Shown: in pieces, positions 1 to 5,737 of the stretch
Layout of the letters: each line of letters opens with the position of its first letter
How positions within the stretch are numbered: the stretch's first letter is position 1
From: an uncultured Bacteroidales bacterium
Lineage (GTDB): Bacteria > Bacteroidota > Bacteroidia > Bacteroidales > Muribaculaceae
Direction: 5' to 3'
NCBI GenBank assembly: GCA_900549375.1
Contig: URNY01000138.1
Span: 1 to 6,832, forward strand
DNA length: 6,832 nucleotides
Position numbers and translations under genes: made by a program
The notes under the pieces: generated by a model
Database searches by the model: none
What the model was told of the DNA's origin: nothing
The model's input: the letters and a program-made list of their open reading frames with translations, nothing else

Positions 1-221
1 AAAACATTCGGCTGGTCCGCAGCTTCGGTATGGATATCCAACGGCAGAGTCCGAAAAATCCGCATCCCACAAGAGCCGGAATAATCGAATGGATGGATTC
101 GGTGATACGCTGGATTCCTGCCAATTCGGAGATACGACTTCCGGGAATCAGGAAACCGGAGGGCGTGCAGATGTCGCGAGGCAAGTCGTTTGTCTATCGA
201 CGCATGAAAGAGAATCTTTGA
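1..221 (+). CDS. C-terminal fragment of an unrecognised protein (5' end outside window)
   Basis: An open frame enters from the left edge (first complete codon at base 3) and ends at TGA 219-221, giving about 72 residues. An internal Met at base 30 exists, but the frame is open upstream of it, so this is best read as the tail of a longer gene. The fragment is basic and polar with several Trp, Pro and Arg residues. It contains the stretches QRQSPKNPHPTR and IIEWMDSVIRW and ends FVYRRMKENL. No membrane segment or signal is visible. I do not recognise the family and assign no function. The acetyltransferase gene follows 32 bp downstream on the same strand, so the two could be cotranscribed, although a possible promoter for the second gene overlaps the end of this one. 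Being a true coding frame is likely but not proven from so short a piece. Confidence 0.55.
   Translation, partial: NIRLVRSFGMDIQRQSPKNPHPTRAGIIEWMDSVIRWIPANSEIRLPGIRKPEGVQMSRGKSFVYRRMKENL
189..220 (+). promoter_or_regulatory. Possible Bacteroidetes-type promoter for the GNAT gene
   Basis: TTTG at 189-192 could serve as the -33 element. After 20 bases comes AATCTTTG at 213-220, which matches the TAnnTTTG -7 consensus except for its first base. The predicted transcript would start near 226 and carry a leader of about 28 nt before the ATG at 254. The boxes lie inside the last codons and stop of the upstream gene, so chance similarity is possible. Confidence 0.33.
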
Positions 222-253
222 CAGAGAAAATAAAGAAAACTAAATTTTATACT

Positions 254-796
254 ATGGAATTCAGAGAAATGACAGTGAAGGATTATCCGGCCTTCCTGCA
301 GTTATACAACGAAAGTTTTCCGGAGAATGAGCGGCGCCTGTATAAAAGCGCGGAGCATGTGGCTGAATTTGTGAAAGAGAAAGGCGGCAAGTTCCATGCC
401 TTTGCCATTGATGACGGCGGGGGCGATTTCCTCGGTTTCCTCTCGTATTGGGTTTTCGAAGGATATATCTATATTGAGCATTTTGCCGTGCAGCCGGAAC
501 ATCGCGGAAAGAATATCGGCCGCAAGCTTCTCTCTCATCTTTTCAAAACTGTTGGCGAAAACGTGCTCATCGAGGTTGAGAAGCCCGAGACCGAGGAGGC
601 CCGTCGCCGCATACGTTTCTATGAGAGTTGCGGATTCCGCATGCGTGAGGATATCAATTATGTTCAGCCCCCTTACAGCGCCGAGCAAAGCGGAGTAGAG
701 ATGATGCTGATGACCCACGGCGATGTGAAGCTTCGCGACACGCGCGACCTGCGGGAGATGCTCACCGAGGTATATGACGTCAATGCCGGAGTCTGA
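254..796 (+). CDS. GNAT-family N-acetyltransferase
   Basis: This 180-residue protein has the size and layout of a single-domain GNAT enzyme, which moves an acetyl group from acetyl-CoA to an amine; the acceptor cannot be told from sequence. The N-terminus (MEFREMTVKDYPAFLQLY) forms the usual first strand and helix. Residues 75-94 carry motif A: strand EHFAVQPEHR followed by the acetyl-CoA pyrophosphate loop RGKNIG at 84-89, where Asn replaces the more common Gly of RGxGIG. FYESCGF at 122-128 is the typical motif B end. A polar tail of about 30 residues follows the fold. The frame is open upstream to an ATG at base 89, but that part overlaps the preceding gene and lacks GNAT character, so I chose the ATG at 254, where the fold begins. 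No signal peptide is seen, so it is cytoplasmic. The gene ends just before a strong terminator. Confidence 0.88.
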   Translation: MEFREMTVKDYPAFLQLYNESFPENERRLYKSAEHVAEFVKEKGGKFHAFAIDDGGGDFLGFLSYWVFEGYIYIEHFAVQPEHRGKNIGRKLLSHLFKTVGENVLIEVEKPETEEARRRIRFYESCGFRMREDINYVQPPYSAEQSGVEMMLMTHGDVKLRDTRDLREMLTEVYDVNAGV

Positions 797-820
797 TACT
801 CAGATAATCAGACAAAATAT

Positions 821-861
821 AGAATCCGGGACATGTCAGAACGATATGTCCCGGATTTTTT
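821..861 (+). terminator. Rho-independent terminator after the GNAT gene
   Basis: A perfect 12-bp inverted repeat (AATCCGGGACAT at 823-834 and ATGTCCCGGATT at 846-857) encloses an 11-base loop and is followed on the + strand by an uninterrupted T run through 861. It lies 25 bp after the acetyltransferase stop. It sits between convergent genes. On the minus strand the stem is followed by CTATATTTTG rather than a clean T run, so it may serve the outer-membrane gene only weakly. Confidence 0.8.
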
Positions 862-884
862 AATTTTATGATGTCGGGAATTTG

Positions 885-1595
885 TCAGAAATCGTAGCCG
901 AGAGTGAAGACCCAGGCTTTGGTGTGGCCGCCGAAGTTGCGCATCATCCCTTCGCCGAGGTCGAGGTTTTTCCAGGCTCGCGTAAGGCCAGCCTGATAGT
1001 GGGCGCCGATATAGTAATGACCGAGGATACGGAGGCCGGTGCCGAACTTAAGGCCGAAGTCGACAGGTGCGGGCTTTTGTGTGAATACAGGTTCTACATT
1101 GGGGAAGGCCGTGGCTACGAGTGCTTTGTCGGAAAGCTTGGAGCCGAACGTGAAGCCGACATAGGGACCGAAGTCAAGACTCCATCTTATGTCGTCGGTG
1201 ACATTGAAGCGGACGGAGGCCATCACCGGAATCGTGAATGAATAGGAGCGGAGGTGTCCGGCCTGGGTCACCGTAGTGTTGTCGAAGGGAGTGACGAAGG
1301 TGTAATCGCCCGAGCGCGATTGGAAGAAGACTCCGGGCTGGATTGCGAACCAGTCGCGGAAGTTGAGGTCGGCGGTGAAACCGACGTCGAATCCCGTGCC
1401 CCAGCTCTGGCGGTTGTAGCCGGGCATGACATCGCCTCCGAGAGTGCGGTTGGAGGTGTTGACGCCGATTCGCACACCGAGGTCGAAAAGGCTTGACGGT
1501 TTCTCAGCCGAGAAGAAATCGGCGGCGGAAGCTGCTCCTGACACTGCCGAGAGGAGGAGCGCCGCGGCGATATTGAATGATTTGATGCGTGTCAT
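885..1595 (-). CDS. Small outer-membrane beta-barrel protein
   Basis: The 236-residue product begins with a Sec signal peptide: MTRIKSFN, a hydrophobic stretch at 9-20, then a likely signal peptidase I site after ASA (22-24). The mature part of about 212 residues alternates polar and hydrophobic residues in strands such as FDLGVRIGVNT, TGFDVGFTADLNF, FAIQPGVFFQS, SYSFTIPVMASVRFNV, WSLDFGPYVGFTFG, DFGLKFGTGLRI, YYIGAHYQAGLTR and AWVFTLGYDF. The chain ends in Phe, as expected for recognition by the BAM assembly machinery. This pattern fits the broad Bacteroidetes PorT / OMP_b-brl type of 8-10 strand barrels, which have no single known function. The frame is open upstream to 1703, but the signal peptide and a -7 box at 1619-1626 place the start at 1595. 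No partner gene is adjacent, and the divergent neighbour is YitT-like. Confidence 0.85.
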   Translation of the reverse strand: MTRIKSFNIAAALLLSAVSGAASAADFFSAEKPSSLFDLGVRIGVNTSNRTLGGDVMPGYNRQSWGTGFDVGFTADLNFRDWFAIQPGVFFQSRSGDYTFVTPFDNTTVTQAGHLRSYSFTIPVMASVRFNVTDDIRWSLDFGPYVGFTFGSKLSDKALVATAFPNVEPVFTQKPAPVDFGLKFGTGLRILGHYYIGAHYQAGLTRAWKNLDLGEGMMRNFGGHTKAWVFTLGYDF

Positions 1596-1618
1596 TATTA
1601 TTTGCAATAAGTTTACGG

Positions 1619-1626
1619 CAAAGATA
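1619..1626 (-). promoter_or_regulatory. -7 promoter box for the outer-membrane barrel gene
   Basis: Read on the minus strand this is TATCTTTG, an exact match to TAnnTTTG. It lies 23 bp upstream of the ATG at 1595 and predicts a leader of roughly 15-18 nt. I see no convincing TTTG at the -33 spacing; the nearest is TTTA at 1652-1649. Confidence 0.5.
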
Positions 1627-1648
1627 CAAAATTTCTGAAATAATTCAT

Positions 1649-1656
1649 TAAATTTG
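1649..1656 (+). promoter_or_regulatory. -7 promoter box for the YitT-like gene
   Basis: TAAATTTG is an exact match to TAnnTTTG and lies 40 bp before the ATG at 1697, predicting a leader of about 34 nt. It also argues against the in-frame TTG at 1661 as the start, because that codon would fall at or before the transcript start. No good -33 box is visible; TTTCTG at 1632-1637 is too close. The box is only 22 bp from the minus-strand box of the divergent gene. Confidence 0.45.
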
Positions 1657-1696
1657 CCGCTTGAACGAGTCAAATAGAGTCTCAATATTCGAAGAA

Positions 1697-2707
1697 ATGA
1701 CACAATTTAAATACAACAGCCTGATGAGCAATATGAAAGATTACGTCATGATAATCTTTGGTCTGTTGGTTTACGCTCTCGGTTTTTCGGCATTCATTCT
1801 CCCTCATCAGATAGTTGTAGGCGGCATGGCCGGTCTCGGCACGCTCGTGTTTTTCGCTACTGGCGGTTTTATACCGGTATCGGTCACGATGTATGCCGTC
1901 AATATCATTCTTATACTGTGTAGTTTCCGGATGCTCGGAAAATCCTTTACGCTCCGCACGATTTTCGGGGCGACCGGAGCTTCGCTGAGTATCGGTATTT
2001 TCGAGGGCTATTTCACGTCGCATGCACCGTTCATAGCCGACACGGCGATGAGTATAGTGCTTGGAGGCATCATGATGGGTATCGGCATCGGCACGATATT
2101 CATCCATAATGGCACGTCGGGCGGGTCGGATATCATCGCGGCGATGGTCACTAAAGTGTCGAATGTCAGCGTGGGCCGAATGATCATGACTGTGGACATG
2201 ACGATTGTGGCCATGTCGTTCTTCATGCCTTTTGAAGGGACTCTCGACCAGCGCCTGCAGATGGCCGTCCCCAAGATAATCTACGGCTGGGTCACGATCT
2301 TTATTTATTCCTATATATGCGACCTGATCATCAATTCCAACCGGCAGGCCACACAGTTCATTATCTTCTCCTCCAAATGGCGCGAGATCGCCGACAAGAT
2401 CAACAATGACGCTCACCGCGGCGCGACCGTGATGGACGGCACGGGATGGTATACGAAGCAGGAGGTGAAAGTGCTTATGGTATGGTGCCGCAAGATCGAA
2501 TCGGTTACAATTTTCCGAATCATCAAGGGTGTCGACGAGAATGCGTTTGTATCTCAAGGCAACGTCAACGGTGTCTACGGCAAGGGTTTCGACAAGGTGA
2601 AGATAAAGATGAAAAAGCAAAAGGGACCGGATTCCCGAACCATGAATTCATTGAATGAGAATTCAAATCCCACTCAGTTCGTAAGGCGTTCCAACAGCGA
2701 GGAATAA
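1697..2707 (+). CDS. YitT family membrane protein with C-terminal DUF2179 domain
   Basis: The product has 336 residues. The first two thirds hold about five or six membrane segments (roughly 15-35, 40-56, 60-78, 88-106, 117-136, 163-178 and 193-213; some may be re-entrant). The glycine-rich HNGTSGGSDIIA at 138-149 is typical of the family's second half. Residues about 217-305 form a soluble DUF2179 domain, with GWYTKQEVKVLM at 250-261 and NGVYGKGFD at 291-299. YitT proteins are inner-membrane proteins of unsettled transport role, so no substrate is given. A polar, basic tail of about 30 residues (KMKKQKGPDSR and onward) extends past the domain, and its last codons overlap the end of miaA. ATGs at 1724 and 1733 are alternative starts just before the first membrane segment. 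I chose 1697 because it is the first ATG downstream of the predicted promoter. Confidence 0.9.
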   Translation: MTQFKYNSLMSNMKDYVMIIFGLLVYALGFSAFILPHQIVVGGMAGLGTLVFFATGGFIPVSVTMYAVNIILILCSFRMLGKSFTLRTIFGATGASLSIGIFEGYFTSHAPFIADTAMSIVLGGIMMGIGIGTIFIHNGTSGGSDIIAAMVTKVSNVSVGRMIMTVDMTIVAMSFFMPFEGTLDQRLQMAVPKIIYGWVTIFIYSYICDLIINSNRQATQFIIFSSKWREIADKINNDAHRGATVMDGTGWYTKQEVKVLMVWCRKIESVTIFRIIKGVDENAFVSQGNVNGVYGKGFDKVKIKMKKQKGPDSRTMNSLNENSNPTQFVRRSNSEE

Positions 2708-3543
2708 CCGTCGACGGGAATTACATCGGGGTCGCGGCTCCACCAGGTCATTTGTTTTTTTGCATAGACGCGAGTGTTTTTCTTGATGCGTTCTATGGCG
2801 ACTTCGCGGGTCATCTGCCCATCGAAATAAGCGAACATTTCTTTCAGCCCCACAGTATTGAGCGAATTCAGATGCCGCAGGGGGAACACGCGTCGCGCCT
2901 CCTCCTCAAGTCCGTCGGCCATCATGCGGTCCACTCTCAGATTAATGCGCTCGAAGAGCAATTTAAGGATTCTGAAAGGGCGCTCCACGCGATTTCCGGT
3001 GATGAGACCCGAATATGGACGTCCGGCCGTGCGGGAGATTTCCACGGCATGAAACACCCGCTTGATATTACGAAGGTCGGCGCTGGCATGATATTGAGGG
3101 TCGAGTTTCGCTAATTCGGCGATAAGCCATTCATTACCTTTTTCTTCAACTTCGCGGGCGAGGCCGCGGCGTATGTCGTCGGGCACAGTCGGAAGCAGGT
3201 CGATGCCGTTGCAAAGGGCGTCGACATACATCATCGAACCGCCGCAGACCACGGCCGTGCTCTTGCTTTCGAACAGTTTCCCGGCAATCCGCAGGGCCTC
3301 CTGCTCGAAAAGGGAGGCGCTGTAGTAGGCGTCGAGCGGGAGCATGTCGATGAGATGATGGGGAACGGCGGCGCGCTCCTCGGGAGTGGGAAGGGCAGTG
3401 ACAATGGGGATGCCGGTATAGATCTGGCGGCTGTCGGCCGATATTATATCCGTGCCGAGGCGTCGTGCCACTTCAACGGCAAGGGCCGACTTGCCCGAGG
3501 CAGTCGGCCCAGTTATGACTATGAGAGTCGGTTTATTCTCCAT
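2674..3543 (-). CDS. miaA: tRNA dimethylallyltransferase MiaA
   Basis: MiaA transfers a dimethylallyl group from DMAPP to N6 of A37 in tRNAs that read codons starting with U, in the cytoplasm. The 289-residue length is close to the usual 290-315. It has the P-loop-like GPTASGKS at 12-19, SADSRQIY at 35-42, VPHHLIDM at 60-67, GGSMMY at 101-106 (GGTxLY in most homologues) and the C-terminal NTRVYAKKQMTWW at 256-268. The segment IPIVTALPT (45-53) stands where most bacterial enzymes have a GTAKP-type sequence. This looks like one of the two MiaA paralogues that some Bacteroidetes carry, but I cannot tell which. The start lies 29 bp after the pepT stop on the same strand, so it is probably cotranscribed with pepT. 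Its 3' end overlaps the convergent yitT-like gene by 34 bp, and no terminator is evident there. Confidence 0.96.
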   Translation of the reverse strand: MENKPTLIVITGPTASGKSALAVEVARRLGTDIISADSRQIYTGIPIVTALPTPEERAAVPHHLIDMLPLDAYYSASLFEQEALRIAGKLFESKSTAVVCGGSMMYVDALCNGIDLLPTVPDDIRRGLAREVEEKGNEWLIAELAKLDPQYHASADLRNIKRVFHAVEISRTAGRPYSGLITGNRVERPFRILKLLFERINLRVDRMMADGLEEEARRVFPLRHLNSLNTVGLKEMFAYFDGQMTREVAIERIKKNTRVYAKKQMTWWSRDPDVIPVDGYSSLLERLTN

Positions 3544-3572
3544 TGTTTGCCGCCTACTTCATTTTTTTCTGA

Positions 3573-4793
3573 TTATTTTGCGGCTAAGATGCGGCAGATG
3601 TTCACTACCACGTCGCGTGCTTTCTCCATCGACTGAATGGGCACGAATTCATAGCGGCCGTGGAAGTTCTCGCCTCCGGCGAAGATGTTGGGGCAGGGGA
3701 GACCTTTGAAGGAGAGCTGGGCACCGTCTGTGCCGCCGCGGATGGGCTGCACGCGCGGTTCGATGCCTGCATCGCGCATGGCCTGCTTGGCAATCTCGAT
3801 GATATGCATCACGGGCTCGATTTTCTCCCGCATGTTGTAATACTGGTCTTTGATGTCGACCGTGCAACATCCTGGATATTCCATGTTGGTTTTGCGCACA
3901 AGGTGCTCGATCTCGCGTTTGCGGCTTTCGAAGCGTGCGCGGTCATGGTCGCGGATAATGTAGGTGAGCACGGTTTTCTCCACGTTTCCTTCTATGCCCA
4001 CAAGATGATAGAATCCTTCGTAGCCTTCGGTGTGTTCCGGGGTTTCCCAGCGGGGGAGCATGGCTATGAAGTTATTGGCCACTCGGATGGAATTTATCAT
4101 TTTATGCTTTGCATATCCGGGATGCACGTTGCGCCCTTTGATTGTGACTTTTGCGGAGGCGGCGTTGAAGTTCTCGAATTCGAGCTCGCCGACGGCTCCG
4201 CCGTCCATGGTGTAGGCGAATTCGCAACCGAAGCGTTCCACATCGAATTTGTGGGCTCCGAGGCCGATCTCCTCATCGGGATTAAAGCCGATGCGTATTT
4301 TGCCATGCTCCACTTCGGGATGGGCCTGCAGCCATGCGATGGCGTCGATGATCTCGGCGATGCCTGCTTTGTCGTCGGCTCCGAGAAGAGTGTTGCCGTC
4401 GGTCACGATAAGATCCTGCCCGATATAATTAAGAAGTTCGGGGAACTCATCGGGGGAGAGGACGATCTCCTTTTGGGCGTTGAGCGTAATGTCTTTGCCG
4501 TCGTAGGATTTGACGACGCGTGGGTTGACATGATGGCCCGACATGTCGGGGGATGTGTCCATATGGGCGATGAAGCCGATAACAGGCACCCGGCGCGAGG
4601 TGTTGGCCGGAAGGGAAGCGAAAAGATACCCGTTGTCATCGAGTGTTATTTCTTCGAGTCCCATTTTTTCGAGTTCTCCGCGAAGGTATTTTGCGAATTC
4701 CATCTGCCCCGGGGTCGAGGGGGTCATATTTGTGAGTTCGTCGCTCTGTGTATCGAACTTCACGAAGTCGAGGAAACGATCAGTGAGTGTCAT
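3573..4793 (-). CDS. pepT: Peptidase T (tripeptide aminopeptidase, M20B)
   Basis: PepT is a cytoplasmic zinc enzyme that removes the N-terminal residue from tripeptides. At 406 residues it matches the family length, and all dinuclear-zinc and catalytic motifs are present: HMDTSPD at 77-83 (His77 ligand, Asp79), LLGADDKAG at 136-144 with bridging Asp140, NPDEEIG at 171-177 with the general-base and ligand Glu174/Glu175, YTMDGG at 194-199 with Asp197, and ENFHGRYEFVP at 375-385 with His378. The dimerisation lid domain, about residues 205-320, includes NVHPGYAK with His223. No signal peptide is visible. The gene is probably the first of a two-gene unit with miaA, and a good promoter lies upstream at 4842-4871. 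A long frame on the opposite strand across this gene is a codon-bias shadow. Confidence 0.97.
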   Translation of the reverse strand: MTLTDRFLDFVKFDTQSDELTNMTPSTPGQMEFAKYLRGELEKMGLEEITLDDNGYLFASLPANTSRRVPVIGFIAHMDTSPDMSGHHVNPRVVKSYDGKDITLNAQKEIVLSPDEFPELLNYIGQDLIVTDGNTLLGADDKAGIAEIIDAIAWLQAHPEVEHGKIRIGFNPDEEIGLGAHKFDVERFGCEFAYTMDGGAVGELEFENFNAASAKVTIKGRNVHPGYAKHKMINSIRVANNFIAMLPRWETPEHTEGYEGFYHLVGIEGNVEKTVLTYIIRDHDRARFESRKREIEHLVRKTNMEYPGCCTVDIKDQYYNMREKIEPVMHIIEIAKQAMRDAGIEPRVQPIRGGTDGAQLSFKGLPCPNIFAGGENFHGRYEFVPIQSMEKARDVVVNICRILAAK

Positions 4794-4841
4794 AAGTTAT
4801 TAAATTCAAAGGTTGTTTTTGAATCTTAGACAGAATCTATG

Positions 4842-4871
4842 CAAATTTACGAAATATCTGCCAACCACAAA
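4842..4871 (-). promoter_or_regulatory. Bacteroidetes-type promoter for pepT-miaA
   Basis: On the minus strand TTTG (4871-4868) is followed after 18 bases by TAAATTTG (4849-4842), an exact match to TAnnTTTG. Transcription would start near 4835, leaving a leader of about 40 nt before the pepT ATG at 4793. This is the best-formed promoter in the window. It lies back-to-back with the putative -7 box of the nuclease gene. Confidence 0.58.
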
Positions 4872-4893
4872 GCAAGTGAAGCGAAAAAATGTT

Positions 4894-4901
4894 TATCTTT
4901 G
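4894..4901 (+). promoter_or_regulatory. -7 promoter box for the nuclease homologue (and probably mnmE)
   Basis: TATCTTTG is an exact TAnnTTTG match, but it ends only 5 bp before the ATG at 4907 and lies downstream of the alternative ATG at 4889. If used, it would give an almost leaderless transcript and rule out the 4889 start. No clear -33 TTTG is seen at the usual distance. Confidence 0.42.
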
Positions 4902-4906
4902 TATTT

Positions 4907-5737
4907 ATGAAACTGAAAAGGCCGCAGATACGTCTTATTATAGCCCTCGGAGTAGGGCTCTATGTGATGGGTTCAGGCATTTATGCCGCAATCCGCGAGA
5001 GCCGGGAGTCCACCGCTCCTGCAGATGAAAAGAGAATCGGGGCTCGGCATCCTGCGTCTTCTCCGTCCGGTATGTCGTACGGCCTCGATGTCGTAGCTTT
5101 GCCAAAGGGGACGACTTCGGAAGTGAAGGATTATGAAGGATTCAGGGTGTCGTTCAATAAAGATAACCGCACGCCCAACTGGGTGGCATGGGAACTTTTG
5201 GGCTCTGAAACCACTGGCGAGGTTGCGCGACATAACAAGTTTCTGCAGGATCCTGAAGTGGAAGGATGTCCCGAAACCGTCGACTACCGTAAATCGGGTT
5301 ACGCAGACCAGAAATGGAGCGAGAAGGCGATGGCCGACTGTTTCTTTATGACGAACATCTGCCCGCAGGACCATTCGTTGAATTCCGGGGCGTGGAATAC
5401 TCTCGAGAACAAAGAGCGGGCATGGGCCAGACGCGACAGCGCCCTGCTGATAGTGGCCGGCCCGCTTTATTCGGAAAACGATAAATCTGTTATCGGGCGG
5501 GGAGTAAGGGTGCCGGGCGCGTTCTTCAAGGTGTTTGCGGCTCCATATCTTGCGGAGCCCCGCGGCATTGCCTTTGTATATCCCAACATGTCGTCACCCG
5601 GCAATATGCAGAATTATGTGATGACAATCCGGGATCTCGAGAAAATTACAGGCTACGATTTCTTTCCGGCGCTTCCCGATGCCCTGGAAGATAAAATCGA
5701 AACGACAGCTTCTTTTACTGAATGGAACAGACGATGA
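4907..5737 (+). CDS. DNA/RNA non-specific endonuclease homologue lacking the DRGH catalytic motif
   Basis: The 276-residue product resembles the NUC1 / EndoG / Serratia nuclease family. It begins with KLKRPQIR and a single hydrophobic segment at about 9-29 without a lipobox, suggesting an inner-membrane anchor or signal with the domain in the periplasm. Family features in order: DYEGFRVSFNKDNRTPNWVAWEL (start and end of this block at 75 and 97; longest run cited is split here only by position), MTNICPQ at 148-154, LNSGAW at 158-163, LENKERAW at 166-173, IGRGVRVPGAFFKV at 196-209 and TGYDFF at 248-253. By alignment with the Serratia enzyme, Asn159 matches metal ligand Asn119, Glu167 matches Glu127 and Arg171 matches Arg131. 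The DRGH motif with the catalytic His should follow SGY (130-132), but ADQKWSEKAM follows directly. No DRGH occurs elsewhere, so catalysis is probably lost. The start could also be 4889. The stop overlaps mnmE. Confidence 0.88.
   Translation: MKLKRPQIRLIIALGVGLYVMGSGIYAAIRESRESTAPADEKRIGARHPASSPSGMSYGLDVVALPKGTTSEVKDYEGFRVSFNKDNRTPNWVAWELLGSETTGEVARHNKFLQDPEVEGCPETVDYRKSGYADQKWSEKAMADCFFMTNICPQDHSLNSGAWNTLENKERAWARRDSALLIVAGPLYSENDKSVIGRGVRVPGAFFKVFAAPYLAEPRGIAFVYPNMSSPGNMQNYVMTIRDLEKITGYDFFPALPDALEDKIETTASFTEWNRR

Noticed and set aside
89..253. N-terminal extension of the acetyltransferase from an ATG at 89
   Set aside because: It overlaps the preceding reading frame, does not resemble GNAT sequence, and the fold starts naturally at the ATG at 254.
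218..253. TTGACA at 218-223 and TATACT at 248-253 as a sigma70-type promoter
   Set aside because: The spacer is 24 bp instead of about 17, and the second box abuts the start codon. Bacteroidetes do not use this consensus.
1682..2620. A 312-codon minus-strand frame opposite the YitT-like gene
   Set aside because: Its translation is rich in His, Arg and Asp with no fold signature, while the + strand encodes clear membrane segments and a DUF2179 domain.
2643..2665. Imperfect inverted repeat containing two GAATTC sites near the end of the yitT-like gene
   Set aside because: The stem is AT-rich with a bulge, has almost no loop and no following T run on either strand, so it is not a convincing terminator. 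It lies within coding sequence.
3660..4829. A 389-codon open frame on the + strand opposite pepT
   Set aside because: pepT on the other strand has every catalytic motif and full family length. The + frame gives a low-complexity product with no recognisable domain and arises from the codon bias of pepT.
4889..4906. ATG at 4889 as the start of the nuclease homologue
   Set aside because: It lies upstream of the exact -7 box and adds only a short hydrophobic peptide before the positively charged KLKR segment. It is kept as an alternative, not the main call.
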